Part shown: positions 1 to 12,140 of the stretch, piece by piece
How the letters are laid out: each line of letters starts with the position of its first letter
How positions within the stretch are numbered: position 1 is the first letter of the stretch
Assembly (NCBI GenBank): GCA_001600055.1
Contig: BCIV01000011.1
Location: 682,001 to 746,000 of the forward strand
Length of the DNA: 64,000 bases
DNA from: Filobasidium wieringae
Taxonomy: Eukaryota; Basidiomycota; Tremellomycetes; Filobasidiales; Filobasidiaceae
Reading direction: 5' to 3'
Translations under genes and position numbers: made by a program
Notes under the pieces: generated by a model
Told to the model about the DNA's origin: nothing
The model's database searches: none
Seen by the model: only the letters and a program-made list of their open reading frames with translations

Positions 1-795
1 GGTACAAAGTAGTGTACCCCTTCATCCTATACCATCTAATCAGGGCGTCCTGCAGGGTAGCAGCCAAAGCGTGTCCGGTATGCAGGCTTCCCGTAACGTT
101 AGGGGGAGGAATAGGGATGACAAAAGTTCCCTCGTCCCTCGCTTCTCCTGTATAGTTCTTCCCAGTTCCATCTTCGATAAGCTTCTCAGTTCCTTCCTTG
201 TAACGAGGCTGGAAATACCCCTTGGCCTCCCACCAATCGTACCAGGCTGCTTCGACGGCAAGAGGGTTGTAGGCGGTTTTTGGGAGATCTCCAGAGACGT
301 CCTTCTTCTCTCCCTTAGGGGTCGTATTCACAAATACCTCTTCTACCTTCTCCTCCTTCTTCGCCTTTTCCTTCTTAGCACCTGCTGTAGGAGTAACAGT
401 CTGTTTGGTAGCCTTTGCTGCTAGTTTGGCTTGCTTTTCAGCTGCTTTGGCTGCTTTCTTGGCTACGGAAAGGTTGACCGTAAGCTTCCACACATGAAAC
501 TTAGCCGGAAGAAGGAAGATTCCTACTAACCCGCGCTTTTGGATGAGATCGGCTGGCCGTCTTCCCCAAGTTGGGGAGCAGCAGGTCCTTCATTCAGAGT
601 TTGAGGAACGGCATCCTGCGCGATAGCTTCTTTGGAAGTAGGATCGGCCGACATTTTGGAATAGCTTCTCGAGCGATCGAAATTCAGAGGTGAATACGAT
701 CTTGTACGTTGAAGGTTGAAATGTATTCGTTGTGATCGAACGGATGTGACGGTTGAGCTGGAATGTCGAATGAGTCGTCCTAGCTCTCTAAGCAT
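1..795 (-). CDS. VAS1: Valyl-tRNA synthetase, N-terminal part (runs off the window)
   Basis: Class I aminoacyl-tRNA synthetase that charges tRNA-Val. Two exons are seen: 531-795 and 1-462, with a 68-nt intron (463-530) in phase 1. Exon 2 encodes a Lys/Ala-rich fungal N-terminal extension, then [19 protein letters not shown] and the signature [14 protein letters not shown], the family HIGH motif in HTGH form. The rest of the protein lies left of base 1. Two in-frame ATGs exist. The first (795) adds 47 residues rich in Arg, Ser and His with almost no acid, like a mitochondrial presequence. The second (654) gives the cytosolic start [10 protein letters not shown]. In budding yeast one VAS1 gene makes both forms from two starts, and the same is inferred here. 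Family call is firm; dual targeting is inference. Confidence 0.93.
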
Positions 796-1150
796 GAACT
801 TTCTCCTTGTGACTGGGGCTCTAGGTGTTCCGTTTTTCGAGACTACAGGATTTACGAGAATTTATTATGATATCTCGCTGATTCCTTCGTCTTTGTGGTG
901 TTTTACGATTTCAAGATCGAGTCAAACCGAGCACGGAATGACTTGTTCAAGGGAACATCTAACCTTTCTTGACTCGGTGTTCCCCTATTTTGTCAACCAA
1001 AAGCGCGATATTAGGTCAATTGATAAGCGCATCACATGTTGTCATACCTCATCCCACTTCAGATTACTGCTGTGATATCGCAGTTATAGGAGACTTCCTT
1101 GTCCTAGATACATTCAGCGATATTCAAATCTAGCAGCTGTGTTACTCGTC
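796..1150. other. Intergenic, divergent VAS1/DPM3 promoter region
   Basis: 355 bp between two outward-facing genes. No convincing coding frame, RNA gene or repeat was seen; it probably holds both promoters and 5' leaders. Confidence 0.6.
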
Positions 1151-1580
1151 ATGACAAGGGCATCGAGATTCTTCATGTTTACTGCTCCGGTGGTTATATT
1201 CTACCTCCTCGCGTTGATGGGAATAGTCAACATCCCATTCATGTCACAAGAAGTCTCAGATGCGCTCGTTCCCGTTGTCAGTCACAAAACGTTCCTTCGT
1301 CTACCCACGATCGTCGATACTGATCTCAACCATTCTCGTTCTAGCTTCCGTTCTGGGTCCTTGTTTCTTTCGGATCGTATTCGCTCGCGTCGTTAGGTCT
1401 AGGACTGGTTCGATTTCGGGATTGTCCGGAGGCCTTCCAATCGCTCATGCTTGTGAGATGCTTCCCGAAGCTGTGATGCTATCGAGATCTCTGATTCCGA
1501 TCTTTATCGCACCCTTGTGTTTTAAGGAGATTTCTCAAGCCAAAGATGAACTACGAGCTAAAGGAGTCTCGGTAGACTAA
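1151..1580 (+). CDS. DPM3: Dolichol-phosphate mannose synthase regulatory subunit 3
   Basis: Small membrane subunit that stabilises the catalytic Dpm1 at the ER for dolichol-P-mannose synthesis (N-glycosylation, GPI anchors, O-mannosylation). Exons 1151-1276, 1345-1452 and 1527-1580 all join in phase 0 and give 95 residues, the usual DPM3 length. Two hydrophobic segments are visible (about residues 7-25 and 45-65), followed by RFRDCPEAFQSLM and a charged C-terminal helix EISQAKDELRAKGVSVD. The Asp-Cys-Pro-Glu-Ala motif and the terminal helix are the family hallmarks. Raw single-frame ORFs miss the middle exon, so this gene is easy to overlook. Start is the ATG of MTRASRFF; an upstream in-frame ATG was not used because it adds only four hydrophobic residues. 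Confidence 0.9.
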
Positions 1581-2110
1581 ACCATTTCTCATTGCTGCAA
1601 CTTCGGATGACGATGCCAAACGACTGAGACGAAAATCTAGATCCAGCATCCACTTAACGACCTTGACTCGAAACGACTAGACCATTGGTTTCGGCTTGCA
1701 ATGACGGCTTGACTTGTATACCTGCTTCACGAACTTATATGATTCCGGGTGTGTTAAAGATTCCAGGTTTCTCGTCCACAGCGATCATACAGGAAGGCGA
1801 TACTAAGGGGGATATTCTGGAAGAAGAAGATGATGAAGGCATCATACCTTAAGGGTTATTTGACATCATTCAGAGCTTTACCATAGTCCGCCATTTCACT
1901 GCCGACATTGAGATATCACTTTGACGATAGTCTAGAAGCCGCGCTGCATCAGTTGGGTAAGGAGTTTTACCACTGTGGAGTAATCAGCTAGTGAGCCAGG
2001 ATCTTGGACACCAGATCTACAAAAGGTCGTGAGCGAACGCGACATCAATAGAAGGTTGTGAGATAGCTAAGATCATACAGTGGAGGCATTCTTGCATGCG
2101 TAAACAGCGA
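1581..2110. other. Intergenic between convergent DPM3 and DUS3
   Basis: 530 bp holding two 3' ends. Short open frames here have no recognisable composition. Nothing else seen. Confidence 0.55.
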
Positions 2111-4809
2111 TTACCCTTGGCTATCCGCCTCGTTGTCGTTGCTACCATAAGCGTTACTCTTGTGCTTTGGCACAAAGTTGAAATCTGCAGGACTCTTGCC
2201 CAAAAACATTTCAGAGATCTTGACCCAGTCACGGCTGTCCGGAGAAGCGAGTAACGTTTCTGCAGGAAAGAAATTGTGCTCAGCATCAAGCAAATAAGCT
2301 CATGGGAGGACGAGACCAACCTAGTTCGGAACGTCCCCGATAAGCAGGTGGCCGGTCATTCATCTGCGGAGGCATGCGCTCTAACAGACCAATAGGTACG
2401 TATCGGTGCTGGAACGACATCGCTTCACAGAGGAAACGACGGGTTGTATTGACTCCCAACGTGTCAGTTCCCCAATGCGTCAATCCATATTCAGCGTACT
2501 GTTCAAGAAGGACGAACGCTCGGTGACCTGAATTACCGACAGATAGGAGGAATTCTTGCACGAACCTTCCTCAATCCCTCTAGTCGCTCGACCGCACTGA
2601 TATCCCACTCCCTCTTCTCTTGAATCTCGGTGAAGATCCAAGGTTTAATCAAAGCTCCCCTAGCAACCATGACTCCGTCGACACCCGCCTTGTCCATCTC
2701 CTCGTAATAAGATTGAGCAGAGAAACAATCCCCGTTTCCAAAGATAGGAGGGGGATGAAGGCCAGCGTCCCTGCAGCTCTCGCGAAGTGTCGTGGCGCAT
2801 TCTTTAATATAATTCCAATCGGCGATTCGAGAATAACGTTGTTGACGGGATCGTCCATGTAGCTGCCGTCAATCCAGTATGAGTTTTAAAATCGAAGCGA
2901 GATGACATATCGCTTAGGCTCACGGTCATTGCAGAAACTCCCCACTCTTGAGCGAACCTAGGAACAAACTTGTGCGCGATGTTTTTGTCTTGCTTGATTC
3001 CCGTTCGGAACTTGACAGTCAATGGGATCTCTCCCAACATCTTGTTCATACCGACCAACATCTTTCCTAATTGACCAGGCTTTTCGAACACTGCGACAGA
3101 TCGGAAGTTCATGATAACTCTGAGCTCAGGCAGGTAAGAAGCCTAGAGCTAGCACTCACTGGCTGATCCAGCTCCTTTCTGGAAGACCAAATCAATTGGA
3201 CATCCCAAGTTGATATCAACGAAATCCAATCCGGTTCCTTCACGATTGTAACAGTACTCCCTAACAAGTTCCGCGGCGGGTACCATAAACCCTGCTTTTC
3301 CTCCACAAAGTTGAATTCCAAACGTCTTCTCGGAAGGATGTCTTCGAGTCAAAGACCATTCTTGTTTCGCAGGCTGGAGTATAGAATTAGACATGGCCAT
3401 TTCTCCGCAAGTGATATCCGCTCCGAAATCCACGCAGATCCTTCTAAATGGCTGTTCCTCGAGCATCGTCAGTTCACCTGGATCGTCACGACTCAAGACC
3501 AGAACGGAGACAAGCTCACCAAATTTCCAACTGTAGTGAGAGGAGCCAGATAAGTCTTTCCTCTCCAATCCAGCCTCTTCTTCTCCTCCGCTCTCATAGG
3601 CACATCATCCTTCCCTTCCTCCGCTCCCGTAAGTTTAGCCAATTCGGGTTCCTCTTCTTGCTTCTTAACGCTGTTGGCCGTAACAACAGGTTTGGCATTC
3701 ATCATAGCTTCCTCCTCATCCTCCTCCTTTTTGGCTGTAATGACAGAAGCAGGAGCAGATTCCGCGTTCATCATGTCCTCTTCGTCCATGTCCTTTGCCA
3801 AGAGAGGTGCGGCCTTAGGAGTGGGTGGGACCTTGCCCTTTTTGGATTCATTGTTTCGTCTCGCTTGACCAGGGAGTCTCTCGATAGCGGCAGGATCGAC
3901 GATTTGGAGGTAGGGAATAGTCTGGGTATAAGGGAATAGTCGGATCTCTTTGAGGTCGTTACCGGAAACGACGTTCAGTTCTTTATGGTCTTTAAGATCG
4001 ACTTGTTTTTCGGGGATGGTGACTAGTTTCCAGCCGGAGAATTCACCAGAGTGGGAGGTTGGAGTTTCAGTTTCGAGAAGGGGGCGAACATGAGCACCTA
4101 AGAATCGACATTTCCATCCGTGCTCGCAATAACCGTAGATGTCGAATAGGGGACAGCTGGTTGTAGTATCGATGATGGATGTCAAGTCCAGAGGTTCTTC
4201 GGCCGATTGTTCAGACTTGACTTGATAGTCACCAGCTTGTCGGTCGGCGACAACGAACGGTACAGAATCCTGTAACTCCTGCGGCCCCTTGATGAAGTGT
4301 ATATCTTTCCCCTTGTTCTTCAGGTATTTCTCAAGATCGTGACTCATCTTGCAATCATCCCCGAATTCGCAGTGCTCCCCTTTAGCGATCTGAAAACAAA
4401 GTCCGACCTCGTCTCTCAACTTCTGAAACTTTCTAGCCTTATTCTGACCCGATCTAGCTTTCTTCTCATCTTTACTAAGCTTGCGCCAACCTGCATCGTC
4501 GACTTTTTGTTTCTTATTTGCTCCAGCGGCTTCGGCATCATCGTCATCGTTGGCGGCTTCTTCCTTGTCTTCATCATCGTCATCGTTGGAAATAGGAGGA
4601 GGACGCTTGTTGGATGGTTCAGCTACGGGGGCGCTGTTTGAACCGGAAAGAAATGCTGGAATGGCTCTGACTTCCTCCCGATGAATTCGGTACCTTGTAT
4701 GGGTGTCAGTTATTGCGAGTTCGCGAAGCCTATTTCGAACTTACTCTGCTTTGATAGGAGCTACTCCTCCGCCTCCTCCTCTATTATCTCTTCGGGCGTC
4801 GCTACTCAT
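2111..4809 (-). CDS. DUS3: tRNA-dihydrouridine(47) synthase [NAD(P)+] Dus3
   Basis: FMN enzyme that reduces U47 in the tRNA variable loop. Seven exons (4745-4809, 3520-4693, 3160-3451, 2924-3090, 2566-2862, 2321-2498, 2111-2259) join in consistent phases and give 773 residues. In order: a disordered acidic N terminus with a Gly run, two CCCH zinc fingers ([20 protein letters not shown] and [26 protein letters not shown]), a second acidic linker, then the TIM-barrel core with [63 protein letters not shown] and [12 protein letters not shown], and the C-terminal helical domain with [19 protein letters not shown]. The zinc fingers separate Dus3 from Dus1, 2 and 4. It is head to head with the CstF-64 gene, 261 bp apart, so the two may share a promoter. 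Confidence 0.94.
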
Positions 4810-5070
4810 TGTTGTTTTGATCAAAGATGAAAGCAATCGGGACAAGAAATCTCAAATTCTACATTCACAAGGTTTCCATCCACTGAGTTCAATCGGATAT
4901 GGGCGACCAGACCTACTGAAATAAATGGTGATATGTCCGTTGACATGATGTTCAATGTCCGTCTCTCTCGTTAGGTAGTCAACCTCATCTAGGTATCGCT
5001 TGAATAACCTAAACCGACCTTGAATATAGCGTGGCCAAACACAACGCAACCGCCATCAATACTATATAAC

Positions 5071-7049
5071 ATGAATAGATCAAGAGCGCAAGCCCCAGAC
5101 GAAAAAGCTAGAGCTTTGTTGACTTCTAGAACTATTTTCGGTAAATCAAGCTCTTCCCATTCATCCCTTCTGCTTGGGCACCGTCCAAGCTGTCGGAGCT
5201 TCGGACATCTCCCAGGATATCGCATGTTCATGGTCAGAGACTGATCTTGCCCTTTCTTATCCCTTGCTTCCTGCGTTCCCATTACATACGTCTTGCTCTG
5301 GGTCGCTCATTCGTGAATTGTCAAACCTTACCCTGACATATCGAGCAGTTGCAAATATCCCTTAGTGAGAATCTCATACATTGCGTTCATGACTACGGAA
5401 CCCTGAACCTGATCCCGAGTATCTGACCTTGTTGATATAGCGACGTAACGGAAGAGCAACTCAAAGGGATTTTCGGTGAAGTAGGACCAGTCCAGGAGTT
5501 TGTGTGCGTAACAAGTCTCGGTCGTGATCAAGTGCTAACGGTGCTAATCAAGTTCTAAACGACTACAGCCTGAAGTTTGATCAGAATACTGGAAGACCAA
5601 AAGGATTCGGATTTTGTCATTACTTCGGTAGGGCTACCCGTGGCTTCTTCCGCGATCATCCCAAGCTAAGCTTCTCTATTCGACGCAAACAACATAGATC
5701 ATGAAACAGCTCTCTCGGCGGTGCGAAATTTGAAGGATGTACATGTCTCCGGTCGGGCTCTGCGAGTTGAACTGTCAACAGACGAACCTGGACCAAAGAA
5801 GAACAATCCCAGTAACAATGCTCCGAACGGGAATGGACCTCCTAATGGCAACCGATTCCCTGGTGCCCCGTCAGTACCTGCTCAGGGGTTCCAACCCTTT
5901 CAACCTCCTCCTGCCAATTCCTCTTTCCCTCCTAACTCTCGACCACAACAACCTCCTTACGGCGGACCCACTGCTGCGGGAGGAGTCCAGCTGAACCTTT
6001 TACCTCCAGGCCAAGAGGTTCCTCCAGGCGAGAGAGCGACGGATGTGATCAGTAAGACTCTGGCTAGTATTCCTCCTGGAAAATTGGAGGAGGTCCTTTT
6101 GGGAATGAAGACAATGGTAAAAGAGGATCCCGAGGGGGCAAAGAAGGTGTTTCAACAACACCCGCAGTTGGCTTATGCGTTATTCCAGGCTATGTTGCTG
6201 ATGAATGCGGTGGATCCTAGCGTTCTGCAGGTAAGTGATGTCGTCAATGTGTTTCGTAGGGACGATTCGAGTGGAGACTGATATCATTGTCCATGGTATG
6301 ATACAGCGCATGAAGACAATTCCTCCTGTCCAACAAGCTCCCCCTCCACAACAAGCACCAGTGCCGCAACAGCCAAGTTACTCTGCACCTCAACCTCCTA
6401 GTTTCGTTCCCACTCCTCCTACCAATCAACAATCCTACAATACTGGATACGGAGGTACGCCAAACATGTACGGATCGACGCCTCAACCTCCTGTTCCGCA
6501 AGCGCAAGCAAGACCGCCGGTCCCGTCTTACGGTCAACCGGCAGGAGGAAACCATTATGCACCTCCACCTCAGGCGCATCATCACCAGGCACCTCCGCAA
6601 CAACAACCCCCACCTTCCTTGCCTCCTCAAGGGAATTACGGGGGTAGACCGCCTGTTCCATCTTATTCTCAACCCCCTCCTCAACAGCCGATGCAAAGTA
6701 TGGGAATGAGCCCCTATGGTGCTTCTGCTCCTCCCGCGCCTGCCGGTATACCCGGAATGAATCCGGCTATAACCCAGGCATTGTCTATGGTCGGGGAGGA
6801 TCAGAGGGTCAGTCTTTCTATTCGTGATACACAAGTATAGCGACACTAATTCGACTTCTGGTAATCTCGTTGTGACGCACAGGCAATGTTGATGCAGGTA
6901 TTATCGCTTACACCAGATCAGATCAGTGCTTTACCAAACGATCAACGAGCGGGAGTCATGCAGTTGGTAAGTCGCGTTCAAGCCATCTTCCAATTCATAG
7001 AAGTGAAACTGATTATTGTCTTTGTTAGCGATCGCAATTCGGAATGTGA
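5071..7049 (+). CDS. RNA15: Cleavage stimulation factor CstF-64 / Rna15-like
   Basis: RNA-binding subunit of the pre-mRNA 3' end processing complex. Exons: 5071-5140, 5349-5364, 5441-5503, 5569-5627, 5698-6230, 6307-6807, 6883-6966, 7029-7049 (448 residues). The N-terminal RRM (about 20-98) needs all of the first five exons: RTIF-VANIPY (RNP2) is split across a 16-nt exon, followed by DVTEEQLKGIF, GPVQEFVLKFD, GRPKGFGFCHYF (RNP1) and SGRALRVELS. The hinge that binds Rna14/CstF-77 follows (LEEVLLGMKTMVKEDPEGA), then about 170 residues rich in Pro and Gln, and the C-terminal helix bundle LTPDQISALPNDQRAGVMQL that contacts Pcf11, ending RSQFGM. The first intron is 208 nt, three times the local norm. 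Confidence 0.92.
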
Positions 7050-7567
7050 TGATATCTTTGTGTTCTGCTTGGCTGTATAGGGCTTTCTATCAGATTGATG
7101 ACAATTATGATTGATCACGAGGTCCACTGCGAAACGTAATGCAGGAAAAGATTCATCTTATTACGCCATTACACATTCTTTTGGCAGACGTAGTTGAAAT
7201 CCGCCCAGTTGTGTTGGTGTGACTCGGCCCATACTCTACTTACTTGTCGCTTCTACCTCGACCTGCTGAGCTTGAATCACATTCTCTACACTTGCCGCTT
7301 TGGCTTCGATATGCATCAGTCGAGGTTCAATCGAATCCTGACCGCTTGCCGCTTCCGCTTCGGTCTGCATCTTATTCCAGTGGCCATCTTGTTGGCCCTG
7401 ATCTCGGATCCTGAGATCAGTAGTATCCGAGACTATGCAATATGAACTCGCAGATATAAAAAAACTCGGAATCAATACAACCTAGGTTTGTATCTGTTAT
7501 ACCCCTTTCCCCGCTCAATCTGCTGCTTTTCCCTTGACCCCTCACTTTCTCTCGGTCAGGTTCACGT
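7050..7567. other. Intergenic between convergent RNA15 and coactosin genes
   Basis: 518 bp. Contains an imperfect three-unit repeat (7243-7400, listed separately) read as an Ala/Glu-rich frame on the minus strand. No promoter or RNA gene was recognised. Confidence 0.55.
7243..7400 (-). repeat. Imperfect 48-54-nt repeat, three units
   Basis: Units begin near 7243, 7291 and 7345, each with a CTTG(T/C)CGCTT core on the plus strand. The spacings (48 and 54) are multiples of three. On the minus strand the units read as VEVEATS, IEAKAAS and TEAEAAS with 9-11 residue spacers. It may be the remnant of a coding repeat or a coding stretch of an unannotated protein; no complete gene could be built around it. 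Confidence 0.5.
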
Positions 7568-8241
7568 TCATGCGAAGTTTGATCGATTGTAGTTGGCACC
7601 GCTATATATGCGCGCGGACAGTTCGAACAGTTCAGAAATCAATGAGAAAACAGGATTCTAAGATATGAAGACTCACCCAGCTCTTCGTAGTTTCTCCACT
7701 ACTTCGCTTTCTTTCAAATCGTCTGGCGAGTTGGCGTTGATCTCGATCGAATAGGCTCGGAGGACGGATTTGATATCCGCTACATGAACCGAGACTCGAG
7801 CTCTTCGCATGATTTTGACTGTCAACAAAATAAGCATACTATTAAATCCGAGAAGGACGACGAAGAAAGAGGAAGACAAAGATCATACCATCCTTTCCGA
7901 TAAAGATGACCAACACAAACTTTTCCCTGAAACTCTGCTCGTCGTTGGCATACTTCACACGAACGTATCCGAAGCTAGCCTTCTCGGGGTCCAACTCCTT
8001 TGAGAACTCCTCTATCGAGCCTTCCCCGGTTTTAGTCAAAGTAAGGACATTCGAAGTGGGAGTGGTATAATCCAATAATAACCAGGTTGCGGGATCTTTG
8101 TCGGATCGGATCTTGTCGTACGCTAGAGAGATGAACAAAGGAACGGTTGATCAGATATACGCGTTGTGTTGCTCTGATGCTAAAGGAGAGTATAGAGAGT
8201 AGCGTACCTGCCTGGATAGCCTGGTCTTTTACGTCTGCCAT
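7568..8241 (-). CDS. Coactosin-like ADF-homology protein
   Basis: Small F-actin-binding protein with one ADF-H domain. Exons 8208-8241, 7889-8122, 7677-7818 and 7568-7601 give 147 residues (coactosins are about 142-150). Visible family features: MADVKDQAIQAAYDKIRSD, TWLLLDYT, EEFSKELDPEKASFGYVRV, the FVLVIFIGKDVK strand followed by MRRARVSVHVADIKS, the F-actin-binding long helix, and EVVEKLRRAGGANYNR at the end. The last exon is only 34 nt, and TGA closes it after NRSNFA. Coactosin differs from cofilin by lacking the N-terminal regulatory Ser and the G-actin site, so it is expected to bind filaments only (family knowledge). It is divergent from the dehydrogenase gene, with 313 bp between. Confidence 0.9.
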
Positions 8242-8554
8242 GATTAGGGCGAGAGTGGGAACGGCACGGGGTGAGGGTATTCGGGGCAGATAAGGAAACG
8301 GGGGGATCCAGGGGTGATGTACACCAAGACTAGGTCGAGGTTGTACGGTTGTAGCGTAATGCGCTGTATCGGTTGTGCGAGCTTGAGCTTATCGCGCTTT
8401 CGCTTGTACTCGTCATCCTAAACTTCGAATCGTCTCGCTCAGATAGCTCATTCCCTTTCTACATACACTTCATACACCCTTCATCAGCTTCATCTCATAC
8501 ATCACACAAACCGTTGAAAACAACACCGCATCTCACTCGCATCACATTTCAACA
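8242..8554. other. Bidirectional promoter, coactosin/SDR
   Basis: 313 bp between two divergent genes. Pyrimidine-rich leader ending CACATTTCAACA before the dehydrogenase ATG. No distinct element recognised. Confidence 0.5.
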
Positions 8555-10019
8555 ATGCCTGGACCTAGACTCGCCAACAAAGCAAGTCCGAGCTCATTCC
8601 GTCGTATATGACGTGATCTAATGTATACTCCTTATCTACCTGGATAGGTATCCATCATCACTGGAGCAGGATCGTAAGTATCCTTTACCTCGCCGATTTT
8701 GCACTTCTTTTCTAACCACATATACAACTCTTGCAGCGGAATCGGATTGGAGACCTCTCTCTTATTTGCAACCGAAGGATCTTCCCTCATCTTAGCGGAC
8801 ATCAACCTAGAAGCGGCCGAACGTACCTCCAAGCTCATTCAAGATAAATTCAAGGGGGAAATCAAAGCTCTAGCTATCAAGTGCGATGTCAGCAAAGAAG
8901 AGGACATCAAGAAGGTTGTGGATACCGCTGTCGAGAAGTTTGGAAGGTTGGACGTTATGGTAAGTTCCCTTCGCGATCTTCCTTGGCCTGTCTCTTTCTT
9001 ATCCAAACAATCGACTCACTCCTTCTTCCTTTTTTTGGTACAGTTCAACAACGCAGGAATAATGCACCCAGCAGATGACAACGCTCTCGTGACCGAAGAA
9101 AAGATCTGGGACCTTACTCAGAACATCAACGTCAAAGGAGTTTGGTACGGTTGTAAACACGCTATCATCGCCATGAGACAGGTTGGTCATCTTTCCTCCG
9201 GCTGGTGAGTTTCATTTGCTCAACTCGATCCATTTTGTGTTTGGTCATCGTGAATAGAACCCTACGGATGAATCGAAAGGACTCCGAGTCGGGGGAAGTG
9301 TCATCAACACCGCCTCCTTCGTTGGAAAGATGGGAGCTGCTACTCCTCAACTGGCATGTATGTTCCGTTTTATTCTTTTTCCTACATATTCTTTCTGATG
9401 AGGAGGCTTATCTTGCGTATTTTGTGGGATATAGACACTACCAGTAAGGGGGCGGTTTTGGCCATGACTAGGGAGCTGGCTATGATCCACGCAAGGGAGG
9501 GAATCCGTTTCAATTCTCTTTGCCCGTTAGTTCACGTTCACCTATTTCATAACGCCTCAAACAAATGTTGACCTTTTTTTACTCCTTTCCTCCCTTCTTA
9601 TTATGTAACAGTGGACCACTCAAGACTCCCCTTCTTATGGACTTCCTGAACACTCCAGAGAAGTTGAACAGACGATTGACTCATTTGCCTATGGGAAGGT
9701 TTGGAGAGGCTATCGAACAGGCTCGAGCGGTCTTGTTCCGTAAGTCCTCCTTCCCTCTTGTTCTCCTCTAGTTACAGAGAAACGGGAAACTGATTGGATT
9801 CGGGGCCCGGAACGGAATGAAACAGTTGCTTCTGACGATTCTTCTTATGTCACTGGGCACGATATGCTTGTCGACGGAGGCCTTACTTCTGCTTACGTTG
9901 TGAGTGCCACTCCGTTTCTTTCTTATGGACGTCATCCTGATCCCGCTCGTGCCATATAGACTGCCGAGGGCCCTGTTCTCTTGCCTCCTCCTACTAGCAT
10001 GACAACTCAGTTCTCTTAA
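8555..10019 (+). CDS. Short-chain dehydrogenase/reductase (classical SDR)
   Basis: NAD(P)-dependent oxidoreductase of unknown substrate. Nine exons: 8555-8581, 8648-8673, 8737-8959, 9044-9181, 9258-9357, 9435-9525, 9612-9739, 9826-9899, 9960-10019 (288 residues). The Rossmann motif TGAGSGIG (about 14-21), ADINLEAAERT after beta-2 (an Asp, suggesting NAD rather than NADP), FNNAGIM, the catalytic Ser in INTASFVGKMG and YTTSK, and CPGPLKTPLL after beta-6 are all in place, with VTGHDMLVDGG near the end. Intron 1 uses a GC donor (GCAAGT), the only junction that rebuilds NKVSIITGAGSG. Introns cut several motifs, so the spliced model is well constrained. Substrate cannot be told from sequence. Confidence 0.9.
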
Positions 10020-10879
10020 GACGTTAAAAAAATGCTCAGCAGACTGAACGCCAATCGCATAAAGGAGGAGAATCGGGAAAGAAAATGAATTGGGAGAGGA
10101 TGTAACGAAATTTCTTATGGCTGATGACGGCTATAATCATGAGGCATTGAAGAATTGATGACATGGCGAGAAAGCGGGTTCGGAGCGTTTCAAGGCAGAG
10201 CTTCCGGGATAGCGAAATGTTCACGATCAGCTTGTTGACGATTTTCGAGACCTTGTTCCACCATTATGGCGCGCACGATATAGCAAGCAGTCATGTCATG
10301 TCTTGTCTTGTCAAAGATATGGAGTCATAGTTCATGTAAGGAACCAGACCACTGATCCCACCAGTCACTCACCCCAACAAGCCTTACGTGGAAGTACCAG
10401 ATGCAATGACAAAGCTTTGAAAGGCCACATTGACGACTGGGCGCATTACCTCTTAGACATTATAGGCCGGTTCTAAAAGTCGTAGGTTGCAACTATCTGC
10501 TTGCAATGCCTGACCTGGCTCCCATGTGACTCTTGTACCCGTCAATAATATCAACGTAGCCAATTAGAATTGTCCTTCTCAGGGTGAGCGATAGACCGGT
10601 GTTAAGACGGGTCCGATGAACGCGGGCAGTCCATACGAGAGTTGGTAATCGTAACATGGCATAGCATAGCTAACCTCGAGCTCGGAAGCGATGACTGAAC
10701 CCACACAAAAGACTGAACTCATGACATAAAGAATACCGGTGTAATATAGGCTTGATCATCGGACAAAAGAACGCGAGGTAAATAACTAGGTCGTAGAGCT
10801 GAATGGGTCATGCCATGTTGATCTGTAGAGGATTGCGTAGATGCGGAAGGGATTCGTGCATTTTCGTTTTCTTCCCGGT
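10020..10879. other. Intergenic between convergent SDR and UBC4
   Basis: 860 bp, long for this window. Only short open frames without family-like composition. No tRNA A/B boxes, repeats or Pol III terminators were recognised. It could hold a non-coding RNA, but nothing supports one. Confidence 0.5.
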
Positions 10880-11922
<1,043 letters not shown>

Positions 11923-11978
11923 TTTGTCTGATCTGTCTCTCCTTTCAAAATCTATTCACTGAGGGTTACCAGTACGAA

Positions 11979-12113
11979 TTATGGTTTGTGTCGGATTTCG
12001 ATATGATTGATTTCAGGGTGGTTTGTTGTGGTCAGCGCGATTTGATGCGGAATGGGATTTATCCGATACGTTTCCAGGTCGGTCAGAGAAAGCGATCGAT
12101 TTGAAGGGTTCAT
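11979..12113 (-). other. Upstream ORF in the UBC4 leader
   Basis: ATG at 12113 to TAA at 11979, 44 residues (starts MNPSNRSLSLTDLE), ending 57 nt before the UBC4 ATG and starting about 20-40 nt after a TATA-like stretch. If transcription starts near the TATA region it would be translated first and could limit UBC4 output. No conservation evidence. Confidence 0.35.
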
Positions 12114-12140
12114 CGTAGTTGTGGTAGATGTGATATATGT

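Noticed and set aside
6244..6846. Minus-strand open frame of 200 codons
   Set aside because: Antisense to the Pro/Gln-rich part of the CstF-64 gene. Its Arg/Leu-rich translation is what CCT/CAA-rich codons give in reverse.
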